A stretch of DNA of 64,000 nt from JBMNFI01 sp050949225 (GTDB lineage: Bacteria > Bacillota > Dehalobacteriia > UBA4068), in contig JBMNFI010000001.1 of NCBI GenBank assembly GCA_050949225.1, forward strand, positions 620,001 to 684,000, read 5' to 3'. Made by a program: the position numbers and the translations under genes. The notes under the pieces are model-generated. The model was not told the origin of the DNA, ran no database searches, and saw nothing but the letters and a program-made list of their open reading frames with translations. Shown piece by piece: positions 17,079 to 30,283 of this stretch; position 1 is the first letter of the stretch, and every line of letters starts with the position of its first letter.

Positions 17079-17107
17079 ATTATACCACCTAAATTTATTT
17101 TTGTCTA
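17079..17107 (-). promoter_or_regulatory. Sigma-A promoter for ilvB-ilvN
   Basis: Minus strand: TAGACA, 17 bases, TATAAT. The short leader contains an AT-rich inverted repeat (TATATCATATATGGTATA region, about 17030-17050) that could be an operator. Confidence 0.6.
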
Positions 17108-17151
17108 TTAATTAAATCACACATCATTTTTCCTACTATTCCCATTATCAA

Positions 17152-17181
17152 ACCCCCTCAAGCCTGAAGGCTTGAGGGGGT
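17152..17181 (-). terminator. Terminator after the lipoprotein gene
   Basis: ACCCCCTCAAGCC and GGCTTGAGGGGGT, a 13-bp stem with a 4-base loop. It lies 22 bases after the stop of the lipoprotein gene. Confidence 0.75.
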
Positions 17182-17203
17182 ATTTAATATTCTATTTAGT
17201 ATT

Positions 17204-17734
17204 CTACTTGACATTATAATTGGTATATTTTTTATCCAACTTCTTTACCACTGTCAATAATTCTTGCGGCATTTCATAATAGCCCTCTCTGCCACCGGGC
17301 GTATTCCCGGTCCCCGCCTCGGGTTTGCCACTGCCAATACTACCATAAGCAACCTCATCATACATAGCAATCGTCGTATTATCATTAAACTTAATGTAAT
17401 ATGATTCCATACCCGTCAGTTGTCTTGCCGCTGTAGCTACCTGCCATTGTTCAAATTGCACAGCATCAATCAATTCCTGAATCTCCTCTGGATTTGTCAC
17501 TTCAAATGAACAAACTTCCCTTTCTCTATGAAATCCCGCCCAAATCGTTACAGCGTCCGACTCCAGACTATATTTTTCAGCCAACATCGCTCCCTCCAAC
17601 ACCTCTGCCTGCTCTGTCTGATCATGATTTCTGACATCCTTCAGGTCATCAGCCTTGTTGCAACCACCTACAAGCAAACCCAAGCACAGTAAACTGATCA
17701 CCATCAACATAAACCTTCTTTTTATTAACATCAT
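17204..17734 (-). CDS. Small lipoprotein of unknown function, partner of the protease gene
   Basis: 176 residues. The signal peptide ends in a lipobox LVGGC (C25), so it is anchored outside the membrane. The mature part has an acidic linker and then a domain with FEVTNPEEIQELIDAV, the signature LTGMESYYIKFND near residue 105, AYGSIG near 126 and a Tyr-rich C-terminal YYEMPQELLTVVKKL. No established function is known to me. A second gene at the right edge of the window (63723 on) shares the LTGMxSYY, AYGxIG and YYxMPxxLL signatures. It starts 25 bases downstream of the caspase-like protease gene, so co-transcription and a functional link (target, inhibitor or docking protein) are plausible. 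Start: ATG after AAAGGAGTGAT. Confidence 0.7.
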   Translation of the reverse strand: MMLIKRRFMLMVISLLCLGLLVGGCNKADDLKDVRNHDQTEQAEVLEGAMLAEKYSLESDAVTIWAGFHREREVCSFEVTNPEEIQELIDAVQFEQWQVATAARQLTGMESYYIKFNDNTTIAMYDEVAYGSIGSGKPEAGTGNTPGGREGYYEMPQELLTVVKKLDKKYTNYNVK

Positions 17735-17759
17735 ATCACTCCTTTATAAATAAAAACTC

Positions 17760-19262
17760 TTAAACCCATCCCCAGTAATTCTGATCACCAATAAATTTTA
17801 AAGGTAAATCCAGCGTCGGCAATTGATTCTTAGCCCACACAGCACAATTATAAAGTCGGCTACCGTCCACTCCGGCGAAAAATATTCTGGCAAATTGCGC
17901 ATTATTACTTGCATAAGTAATACGTGTCCAACCCATAAAAACCCTATTGCTGCTGTTATTAGTTATATTAAAAGCATTCGCCCAAGCTGTTGTTCCGGCA
18001 CTACAACAATTCAAAAACACAAAACGCCACGACCCATTATAACCATCAATAGTAGTTCTTTGTAATGTAAAAACGAACTCATTGTTCGAATAATTTTTAA
18101 TGCCAATATCTCCAGCAGATCCATGTCCATGAAAATAAAAGCCATAGGCATCCGCACGTTTTAAGAAGCTGATTATCTTTGCTTTCATGCTGTAAGCATC
18201 GGAACACTCCTTAAAAACAGGTAGATATCCTAATGTAACAAAGCTGCTCGTCGCCTTACTCAAAATATCATCAACCTGATACATGCCTTTATTGCCATAA
18301 GCACCCGCTACAAGCTGCGCCTCATCCCCACCAATCACTTCTCCAGTCACCGCATCCACATGAAAGAGCAAAGAGCTATCATCCGATTCAATCACATAAG
18401 CCAAACGCACAAATTGAGCCGGTTCATAAGGGCCACCCTCTGTCCAGTAAAAATTAGGCTGCACATATTTCAGATATACTTTGCCGACTTTAACCTCATT
18501 ATAACCCTCTAACCCCTCCATCACTGGCTTTGCTTTGGCTACAGCTTCCCTTTCGCTGATTGCAGGGGTTTCCGTGTTGGCCTCCATTCCAAAAACACTA
18601 AGGAAGGCCACACTATTGTCAGCTCTTGCTACCGTCACCGTTACCCCATCATGCTCGTTAATCAAACCATTATCCAACTTAGCCCGATAATAAAGCATCC
18701 AATAGTCCACCGTCTCCTCTGCTGACTTTACTAACTCATATTTATCACTAACTCCCAGCATCTCCAAAGCTTTTCCGCCTGTAGCCAGATATTGCTCTTC
18801 TGTAGTATCCCATGTTTCACCATCAGCAGCAATCACTTCATCACCGGAATTAAAAATGCTAATCAGCTGACCTTCTGCATTTAGGCAGAAAAACTGTTCT
18901 TTATCAATCGTATATTTCGTATAAGTCTCACCTGTATAATTCAAGATATCTTTCTTAACCTCGGCCTGCTTTACCTTATCCACTCTAACACCCAAATCCT
19001 GCAAACTCGCTTGTTCTTTGGCAGATAAAATAGCTGTATCCACTTTTTTCACAGCATAACTCTTCTTGACAATATCATGAATCCCTTCCTCAGTATCCGC
19101 CAACGCCAGCTCCTTTTGAGAAACCTCTTGCTTCAGAGCCAAGACACTTGAAGCTTCCTTACCCACGCTCTCCTCATCAACAGCACCGGCATTCAGGACA
19201 GGCATCATCACCAAAACTGCCAATAAAGCCAGTACAACAATACCTAACATCTTTTTCTTCAT
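17760..19262 (-). CDS. Secreted caspase-like (clan CD-type) cysteine peptidase with N-terminal PepSY/YcdB-like region
   Basis: 500 residues. The N-terminal helix (residues 5-24) is a signal peptide or anchor. Residues about 30-320 resemble the PepSY/YcdB-type propeptides (for example LAYVIESDDSSLLFHVDAVTG near 288). The C-terminal 160 residues carry GFYFHGHGSAGDIGI (H378, H380) and then FVFLNCCSAGT (C419, C420), followed by VFMGWTRITY. A His-Gly then an aliphatic strand plus Cys dyad is the clan CD arrangement seen in caspases, gingipains and CHAT peptidases. Function inferred: an exported, self-inhibited protease. The start at 19262 follows GGAGG at an 8-base spacing rather than the upstream ATG at 19277. 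It is followed by a lipoprotein gene. Confidence 0.65.
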   Translation of the reverse strand: MKKKMLGIVVLALLAVLVMMPVLNAGAVDEESVGKEASSVLALKQEVSQKELALADTEEGIHDIVKKSYAVKKVDTAILSAKEQASLQDLGVRVDKVKQAEVKKDILNYTGETYTKYTIDKEQFFCLNAEGQLISIFNSGDEVIAADGETWDTTEEQYLATGGKALEMLGVSDKYELVKSAEETVDYWMLYYRAKLDNGLINEHDGVTVTVARADNSVAFLSVFGMEANTETPAISEREAVAKAKPVMEGLEGYNEVKVGKVYLKYVQPNFYWTEGGPYEPAQFVRLAYVIESDDSSLLFHVDAVTGEVIGGDEAQLVAGAYGNKGMYQVDDILSKATSSFVTLGYLPVFKECSDAYSMKAKIISFLKRADAYGFYFHGHGSAGDIGIKNYSNNEFVFTLQRTTIDGYNGSWRFVFLNCCSAGTTAWANAFNITNNSSNRVFMGWTRITYASNNAQFARIFFAGVDGSRLYNCAVWAKNQLPTLDLPLKFIGDQNYWGWV

Positions 19263-19340
19263 AATCAAATCCTCCATTTTACTTGTTGAGTGTTTTTACT
19301 ATCTCATGATGTTAGGCAAACTATCTGTTAAGAACAATTG

Positions 19341-19348
19341 CCCCCCCC
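19341..19348. repeat. C8/G8 homopolymer tract upstream of the protease gene
   Basis: Eight consecutive C on the plus strand (G8 on the coding strand), about 80 bp before the protease start. It is the only such run I noticed in the window's intergenic DNA, and could slip in length. Confidence 0.7.
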
Positions 19349-19463
19349 ACAGAATAATTTATTCACCTCTTCGTATATTAACATACTCCTCCTCCCTAGT
19401 CTGTCGAATAAAGTCGAACCGCACCAAAGTTAATCAACATTGACCTTGCAGCCAGACAAAAGA

Positions 19464-19489
19464 CCGCTACAGATAACCATCTATAGCGG
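19464..19489 (-). terminator. Terminator after the polysaccharide deacetylase gene
   Basis: CCGCTAcAGAT and ATCTaTAGCGG with a 4-base loop. On the minus strand it is followed by TCTTTTGTC. Confidence 0.7.
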
Positions 19490-19510
19490 CCGTTTACTCT
19501 CATTATTCGC

Positions 19511-20305
19511 TTATTTATTTCTCTGTACTCCATTATAATCAACATACCAATTATCCTTCAACAATAACTCGCTAATAGGAACAATCTCCAAATTATGCTC
19601 TTCAGTCAACTGTTTAAGTATTGGATCTAAGGCCTCAGCAGTGTGTTTGCCATTGTTATGAAAAAGGACAATATCACCTTGACCAATATCTTTCATCACC
19701 CGTTCTTCGATTTCGGTGGCACTCAAATCTTTCCAATCCAAGCTATCAATAGACCACTGAATAGGCATAAACCCCAAATTCTGGCACTTTTCAATCACGT
19801 TATTATTATAATCACCAAAAGGTGGTCTAAAGAGAACAGCCTCCTGTCCCGTGACTTCTTTAATCAGTTGATAATTATCATTTAATTCCTGCGTGATTTG
19901 TTCATCAGTTAAAGAGGTAAAGTTCGGATGCGTCACCGAATGCAAACCTATTTCATGACCGCGGGAAGCAATTTCCCGAGCCATTTCAGGATAATCATTA
20001 ATCCAAATATTAACCAAAAAGAAAGTCGTTTTTATCTCATATTTGTCCAAAATGTCCAAAATTTTCTCCGTTTTTTCCGCACCCCAACTGGCATCAAAAC
20101 TAATAGAAAGTTGCTTCTTAGGGGTATCAACTTCATAAACAGGCAAAAGACGTACCGTCTGCGAAACAGCACTGATAAAATAATTGCCCTGTATATACGG
20201 TCCGGCAAATAAAAGTATCAATAAGACAACCAGCGCAAAAATAAAGCCTATTCTTTGTCGCACAAATTTAAGTAGCTTATCTTTTCTTTTTTGCAAAAGT
20301 TTCAC
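19511..20305 (-). CDS. Polysaccharide deacetylase, sporulation type (PdaB-like)
   Basis: 264 residues. One N-terminal membrane helix (residues 18-38) places the NodB domain outside. Motif 1 reads SFDASWG instead of the classical TFDDG; this A/S form is common in the clostridial PdaB-like branch. H-S-x-x-H-P (LHSVTHPNF) supplies the metal histidines, RPPFGDYNN is motif 3, and DSLDWKD and VLFHNNGKHT are the late motifs. It removes N-acetyl groups from peptidoglycan or another glycan, probably the spore cortex or wall. It is monocistronic with a terminator downstream. The 250-bp upstream gap to the 5S terminator holds no clear sigma-A promoter. Confidence 0.85.
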   Translation of the reverse strand: MKLLQKRKDKLLKFVRQRIGFIFALVVLLILLFAGPYIQGNYFISAVSQTVRLLPVYEVDTPKKQLSISFDASWGAEKTEKILDILDKYEIKTTFFLVNIWINDYPEMAREIASRGHEIGLHSVTHPNFTSLTDEQITQELNDNYQLIKEVTGQEAVLFRPPFGDYNNNVIEKCQNLGFMPIQWSIDSLDWKDLSATEIEERVMKDIGQGDIVLFHNNGKHTAEALDPILKQLTEEHNLEIVPISELLLKDNWYVDYNGVQRNK

Positions 20306-20500
20306 TCCCCTTCACTTTTAAAACATATTCAAATCAAGCGTTAATATACCTTAAACAACTTACCATAAAAAGATAATTTGCTATTGCAAATTCACTTATG
20401 CAAGCTCCTTGAAAGATAAAATGTTCTCATATTACATAAAAATTAATTATCGTTAGCAATTTTTTTACCATCTTAAAGATTTATATTATTAAATGAAACA

Positions 20501-20544
20501 AAAAAACAGACGTTTCAATATTGATTAAATATTGAAACGTCTGT
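20501..20544 (-). terminator. Terminator of the rRNA operon
   Basis: A 17-bp perfect stem (ACAGACGTTTCAATATT and its complement) with a 5-base loop, followed on the minus strand by T6. It starts 9 bases after the 5S 3' end. Confidence 0.92.
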
Positions 20545-20552
20545 AAACTTAC

Positions 20553-20670
20553 TCCTGGCAATGACCTACTCTCCCAAGGGCTCGCGCCCCCAGTACCCTT
20601 GGCGCAGAAGAGCTTAACTACTGTGTTCGGTATGGGAACAGGTGTGACCTCTTCGCCGTAATCACCAGGA
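20553..20670 (-). rRNA. rrf: 5S ribosomal RNA
   Basis: About 118 nt. The ends TCCTGG and CCAGGA pair, and the conserved CCGAACACAGTAGTTAAGC and GAGAGTAGGTC segments are present. It is the last gene of the operon. Confidence 0.95.
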
Positions 20671-20812
20671 AACTTTTTTACTTATCTTAATCTTTCTGTC
20701 TTAACTATTTTCAGTTAAAGTATTTTGGCAATCCCTGCCTCAATTAGTATAACCCATATCACTATTTTTAGCAATATGATCAAATCTTTAAAAACTACAT
20801 AGTGAATTTTTT

Positions 20813-25908
<5,096 letters not shown>

Positions 25909-26095
25909 TTTCTATCATATCCTCTACTAAAAGAGGCTATCTTACAAAATCAGAGTCCTGTTTGGCTCTTTACTTTTGTTTCTCAAAAATTATTCTCAGT
26001 TAAATAAAGAAATTTAACCAAGGGACATATTGCTTTTTTGGCTTGTTACTGTTCAGTTCTCAAAGACCTCCGCCCCTTCTGCGGGACGCTAAATT

Positions 26096-26124
26096 ATAAT
26101 ATCACTTTTGTTATCCTTTGTCAA
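26096..26124 (-). promoter_or_regulatory. rRNA operon promoter P2
   Basis: Minus strand: TTGACA, 17 bases, TATTAT. It is followed in the leader by boxA-like TCTTTGAGAACTGAACAG near 26050-26067. The 389-nt gap 25909-26297 is the rRNA leader and promoter region only. Confidence 0.85.
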
Positions 26125-26190
26125 GTGCTTTTTCTCTTAAGCATTTTATCTCTTTAAGAAATTCATTCTTCTCTTAGGACAACGAAGTAT

Positions 26191-26219
26191 ATAATAGCAT
26201 ATACATTTTACCATGTCAA
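26191..26219 (-). promoter_or_regulatory. rRNA operon promoter P1
   Basis: Minus strand: TTGACA, 17 bases, TATTAT, 95 bp upstream of P2. Tandem strong promoters are typical of rRNA operons. Confidence 0.85.
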
Positions 26220-26297
26220 CACTTTTTTTGCTTCTTTTTAAGAAAAATAAAATAATCCTAGAAATGTTTTTTTGGATCAATCACTATACCAGCCGAA

Positions 26298-27764
26298 TTA
26301 GTCATGCGGACGCATGGTAGGAAACAAAATTACGTCACGAATGGACGCTGAATCCGTCAAAAACATCACTAACCTATCAATGCCCATACCCATACCACCA
26401 GTCGGCGGCATGCCATATTCTAAAGCACGCAAAAAATCCTCGTCCGTCTCATTGGCCTCTTCATTACCCTTGGCGCGTTCTTCCATTTGAGCAGCAAATC
26501 GTTCCCTTTGATCTATGGGATCATTAAGTTCGGAATAAGCATTAGCAATTTCTCTACCATATATAAACGCTTCAAAACGATAAGTAAGATCAGGCTGCTC
26601 ATGTTTACGTTTAGTAAGAGGTGAAATTTCAATAGGATAATCAATAATAAAAGTAGGTTGGATTAGCTTATCCTCTACAAATTCCTCAAAAAAAGCATTA
26701 ATCACATGCCCTCTAGTGGCGTCATCATCCACTTCGACATCCTTCTTTTTCGCCAAAGATCTAGCAGTCTCATCATCTGCTATTTCCGAAAAATCAACTT
26801 CCGCATATTCTTTAATTGCCGCAATCATCGACAGACGACGCCATGGGGCAGCCAAAGAGATTTCTTGACCCTGATAGATAATAGTATCAGAGCCCAAAAC
26901 TTCTTGTGCCACAGCAGAAACAAGGTTCTCCGTTAGTTCCATCATACCCTCATAGTCGCTATAAGCTTCATATAGTTCCAAGAGCGTAAATTCCGGATTG
27001 TGACGAATGGAAATACCTTCGTTACGAAAAACACGACCAATTTCATAAACTTTTTCCATGCCACCAACAATCAAGCGTTTGAGATGCAACTCTAAAGCTA
27101 TGCGCAGGTACATGTCCATATCCAGAGCATTATGATGAGTAATAAAAGGTTTGGCAGCGGCACCCCCTGCAATTGTATGTAAAGTAGGTGTTTCTACCTC
27201 CAAAAAATCCAAACTATCCAGATAATTACGTATGGCCTTGATAATTTTACTTCTAGCAATAAAAGCTTCCTTAACTTCAGGATTAACAATTAAGTCCACA
27301 TAACGCTGCCGATAGCGCAATTCTACATCTTTCAAGCCATGCCATTTTTCCGGCAAAGGACGCAAGCTTTTGGTTAAAAAGGTGATTTTTTGCGCTTTAA
27401 CTGAGATCTCTCCCTTTTGAGTACGAAAAATCAATCCCTTAAGACCAATAATATCACCAATATCCCATAACTTAAGAGTAGAAAACTCCTTTTCCGAAAC
27501 CATATCCCGTCTAACATAAATCTGCAAAGTCCCTGAACAATCGGCGATTGTCGCAAAACAAGTTTTGCCATGACCCCTAATTGCCATCAGGCGACCACAG
27601 ACAACTACTTCTTTATTTTCCAGATCAGAAAAATTATCAACAATTTCCCGCGCACTATGTGTCCGCTCAAAACTGGTGCCAAAAGGGTCAACCCCCAGTT
27701 CGACCAGTTCTTTAAGCTTATCCCGTCTGATTTTCGTTTGTTCGTTAATATCCACATCCGTCAA
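26298..27764 (-). CDS. lysS: Lysyl-tRNA synthetase, class II
   Basis: 488 residues. Charges tRNA-Lys with lysine. An N-terminal OB-fold anticodon domain (residues about 50-150) precedes the class II catalytic core with motif 1 (RSKIIKAIRNYLDSLDFLEVETP), motif 2 (YEIGRVFRNEGISIRHNPEFT) and motif 3 (GMGMGIDRLVMFLT). Length is normal. The gene is 66 bases after greA on the same strand, a common pairing in Firmicutes, and is followed by the rRNA operon with its own promoters. A weak AAAAAGGAGG-type ribosome binding site (around 27775) precedes the start. Confidence 0.97.
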   Translation of the reverse strand: MTDVDINEQTKIRRDKLKELVELGVDPFGTSFERTHSAREIVDNFSDLENKEVVVCGRLMAIRGHGKTCFATIADCSGTLQIYVRRDMVSEKEFSTLKLWDIGDIIGLKGLIFRTQKGEISVKAQKITFLTKSLRPLPEKWHGLKDVELRYRQRYVDLIVNPEVKEAFIARSKIIKAIRNYLDSLDFLEVETPTLHTIAGGAAAKPFITHHNALDMDMYLRIALELHLKRLIVGGMEKVYEIGRVFRNEGISIRHNPEFTLLELYEAYSDYEGMMELTENLVSAVAQEVLGSDTIIYQGQEISLAAPWRRLSMIAAIKEYAEVDFSEIADDETARSLAKKKDVEVDDDATRGHVINAFFEEFVEDKLIQPTFIIDYPIEISPLTKRKHEQPDLTYRFEAFIYGREIANAYSELNDPIDQRERFAAQMEERAKGNEEANETDEDFLRALEYGMPPTGGMGMGIDRLVMFLTDSASIRDVILFPTMRPHD

Positions 27765-27830
27765 GCAAAAAACCTCCTAAAAATAGCTCCCTTATGAACA
27801 TCAATTACATATAAGCATCAATCACAGCAG

Positions 27831-28307
27831 TTATTTCGTAATATTTAAAATCTTAAACCTAATCATACCTGAAGGAACGCTTACATCCACAATATCTCCT
27901 ACAGCATGCCCAATCAAAGATTGCCCCACCGGACTCTCATAGGAAATCTTGTTGTGTTTGGGATCGGATTCCACAGATCCGACAATACTGTATTCTACCT
28001 CAGTTTTTTTAGTGATATTTTCCATTTTAACAGTAGATCCCACTGAAACGACATTCACATTCACGTCTTTAGAATCAATAATTCTCGCATTACGTAACTT
28101 TTTTTCTAAATCCAAAATGCTGCCTTCGATAAAAGCTTGTTCATTCTTAGCATCCTCGTACTCAGAATTTTCGCTGATATCGCCAAATTCAATAGCCTGC
28201 TTAATTCTTGAGGCAACCTCTTTACGGCGCACAGTCTTTAGCTGCTCCAATTCTTCCTCCATTTTTTTCAAACCGGACAGCGTCATCAAAACTTCATTAT
28301 TGCCCAT
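27831..28307 (-). CDS. greA: Transcription elongation factor GreA
   Basis: 158 residues. GreA inserts its N-terminal coiled coil into the RNA polymerase channel and stimulates cleavage of backtracked RNA. The coiled coil carries the acidic tip GDISENSEYEDAKNEQ near residues 41-56. The C-terminal FKBP-like domain ends SPSGMIRF-like, with the conserved SPVGQSLIGHAVGD. The open frame runs 7 codons further up, but ATG at 28307 is preceded by GGAGGAG at the right distance. It is upstream of lysS. Confidence 0.95.
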   Translation of the reverse strand: MGNNEVLMTLSGLKKMEEELEQLKTVRRKEVASRIKQAIEFGDISENSEYEDAKNEQAFIEGSILDLEKKLRNARIIDSKDVNVNVVSVGSTVKMENITKKTEVEYSIVGSVESDPKHNKISYESPVGQSLIGHAVGDIVDVSVPSGMIRFKILNITK

Positions 28308-28363
28308 TTGTGCTCCTCCATAAATCATTTCTTAAAATTCTTGCTTGTTTAGCATAAATTATC

Positions 28364-28392
28364 AACAAGCACCCCTACAAGAAGTGCTTGTT
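28364..28392. repeat. Inverted repeat upstream of greA
   Basis: AACAAGCAC and GTGCTTGTT around an 11-base loop. It is terminator-like toward the plus strand (TTTCTCTTC follows), though no plus-strand gene ends here. Role unclear. Confidence 0.4.
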
Positions 28393-28448
28393 TCTCTTCA
28401 GAACATTTCCATCCTATTCAATGGGAATTATATTCCCTGAAGCTCTTT

Positions 28449-28477
28449 TTGTCAAGTATTATTTGATATCATACATA
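28449..28477 (+). promoter_or_regulatory. Possible sigma-A promoter for the orphan gene
   Basis: TTGTCA, 17 bases, TACATA, about 55 bp before the orphan gene start. The -10 box is imperfect. Confidence 0.4.
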
Positions 28478-28532
28478 TCTCCAAACTGCCGGCATAAACT
28501 TCTGTTAAATCCCTTGCGAAAGGAGAAGCTTC

Positions 28533-29321
28533 ATGAAATTTGCCTTCATCTGTGAAAACAGGAAAATTCCAGACTTCTTTAATCGTCTTAAAACAAAACC
28601 GTTTACTAGTTATCAATTAGCCGATACTGTCAAAATACAGGCCCTGCCTATAAGTATACCCCGGTGCAAAAACACCCGTAAAAAACGGCGACTTTATCAA
28701 CAAGCCCTTATAATGGCACAAAAAAACCATTGCCAGGTGTTAGCTGTAAAAGCAATTGATAAAAAACATTTACCACGGCAGTTTTTACCTTTGGCAGACG
28801 GCACTTATTGGCAGATTAGTCTTTTTAAACAGCTGCTTAACCATCAAGAACCACGCTGGCAGCAAAAAAAACTGGCCATTAAAGTCAACAATTTTAAAGA
28901 ATCTGCCCTAGCCCGTTATCTGGCACAAGAGACCTATTACCTGCAACTGTTTGGAGAGCAACAGGAGCTACTTGAGCAAACAGCCACCGCCATCTATCGA
29001 GAATCCGGCCTGTTTTGTTACAAAAAACTCTCAGAGTCTGCCATTGATTTAGCTGTTGATCTAATCATCGACCTTACGGACTGGCAGAAAAAGCTGCCAC
29101 AAGCGGCTCAAGTTTTCCAAAATGACACTTTACCTGCTCATCTTGTAGAAGCCTTGCTTTTTTGTTCCTGGACAGAAAAACAATTTAAACATTGGTACAA
29201 CTATCGCATCCTGGAAAAACTCTATTTTTTAGCCAAAAGAAGTAGCCATTATAAATTAACACCTATCTGGCACAGCCAAACAGCAAACAATTCCTTGATC
29301 TGTTCTACTGATGTCAATTGA
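28533..29321 (+). CDS. Protein of unknown function overlapping the end of dusB
   Basis: 262 residues, cytosolic, basic (many K, Q and paired KK/KR), with no signal peptide and no motif I recognise. A strong ribosome binding site (AAAGGAGAAG) and a possible promoter support it as a real gene. The N-terminal half (residues 1-100) looks mixed alpha/beta. Middle segments such as KESALARYLAQETYYLQLFGEQ and AIDLAVDLIIDLTDWQKKLP are strongly helical. Its last 73 bases overlap the 3' end of dusB on the other strand, so the C-terminus is constrained by dusB. It is isolated on the plus strand among minus-strand genes. Function unknown. Confidence 0.6.
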   Translation: MKFAFICENRKIPDFFNRLKTKPFTSYQLADTVKIQALPISIPRCKNTRKKRRLYQQALIMAQKNHCQVLAVKAIDKKHLPRQFLPLADGTYWQISLFKQLLNHQEPRWQQKKLAIKVNNFKESALARYLAQETYYLQLFGEQQELLEQTATAIYRESGLFCYKKLSESAIDLAVDLIIDLTDWQKKLPQAAQVFQNDTLPAHLVEALLFCSWTEKQFKHWYNYRILEKLYFLAKRSSHYKLTPIWHSQTANNSLICSTDVN

Positions 29322-30277
29322 TTAAGGCGAGAACGCACAGCCGCAGCTTGCGGCAACCCCTTAAGATACCATCCCAAATGGCCGCGCATAGAGCGCACAG
29401 CAGCCGCCTCCCCCTCCTGTTGAGCTTGTGAGGGTGACTCTGTTTTTTGCTGCCACAGTTTGATGTCATGTGCCACCTGCAGCTGTAAATGCTGCAAAGC
29501 CTGATTGATTTTCTCCGCATAGCCAGGCTCCGGCGGCGGACAACCGCCCTCTAAAACCGCCACACAGTCCCTGATCAGCCAAGGATTACCCACCATACCA
29601 CGCCCCACCATAATTGCGGCACAACCGGTTTGTTTTAACATCTCTTGCGCAGCTTGAGCCGTAAAAACATCCCCATTGCCAATCACAGGGATTTTAACTG
29701 TCCCGCTGAGCCTACTGAGACAATTCCAATCGGCTTGACCGCTGTAGAATTGCTCGCGTGTGCGGGCATGCAATGTTATAGCATCTGCACCATGAGCCTC
29801 CAAAATGCGTGCTACTTCTAGAAAATTAATCTGTCCATCCATCCATCCCAAGCGCATTTTAGCTGTCACTGGCACCGTGACAGCCTCCCTTACAGCACTT
29901 ATCAGGCGACCTATCAAAACAGGATCCTTCATCAACTTACAACCCTCACCATTGCGCACTATCTTAGGTGCCGGACAACCCAAGTTAAGATCGATGATTT
30001 GTGCGCCGCGCTCAACAACCAATCTCGCCGCCTCTGCCAGCACTTCCGGCCGCGAACCAGACAATTGCACAGCACGTATCGCAGCTTCATCATCCAAACC
30101 TAATAAATCAAAGGTTTTTTGATTTTGATAAACCAAGGCCTGGGCACTGATCATTTCCCCCCAGGATAAACCTGCCCCGTAAAAACGCAAAATATCACGA
30201 AAAGTTCTTGTGGAAATACCCGCCATTGGGGCAGATATAACTTGATTTTTTATATTTAATGAACCTATTGCAAACAA
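29249..30277 (-). CDS. dusB: tRNA-dihydrouridine synthase (DusB type)
   Basis: 342 residues. FMN enzyme that reduces uridines in the tRNA D-loop. The TIM barrel has APMAGISTRTFR near residue 16, the catalytic-cysteine loop DLNLGCPAPKIVRNGEGCKLM near 95-115, HARTREQFYSGQADW near 168 and NGDVF near 200 plus VGRGMVGNPW near 223. TTG is used as the start because AGAGGTAG is correctly spaced and no ATG occurs before the conserved core. It begins 6 bases after the coaX stop, as in many Clostridia. Its 3' end overlaps the convergent orphan gene by 73 bases. Confidence 0.93.
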   Translation of the reverse strand: MFAIGSLNIKNQVISAPMAGISTRTFRDILRFYGAGLSWGEMISAQALVYQNQKTFDLLGLDDEAAIRAVQLSGSRPEVLAEAARLVVERGAQIIDLNLGCPAPKIVRNGEGCKLMKDPVLIGRLISAVREAVTVPVTAKMRLGWMDGQINFLEVARILEAHGADAITLHARTREQFYSGQADWNCLSRLSGTVKIPVIGNGDVFTAQAAQEMLKQTGCAAIMVGRGMVGNPWLIRDCVAVLEGGCPPPEPGYAEKINQALQHLQLQVAHDIKLWQQKTESPSQAQQEGEAAAVRSMRGHLGWYLKGLPQAAAVRSRLNQLTSVEQIKELFAVWLCQIGVNL

Positions 30278-30283
30278 GTTTTA

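Noticed and set aside
28364..28392. Terminator of a plus-strand gene upstream of greA
   Set aside because: No plus-strand gene ends there; kept only as an unexplained inverted repeat.
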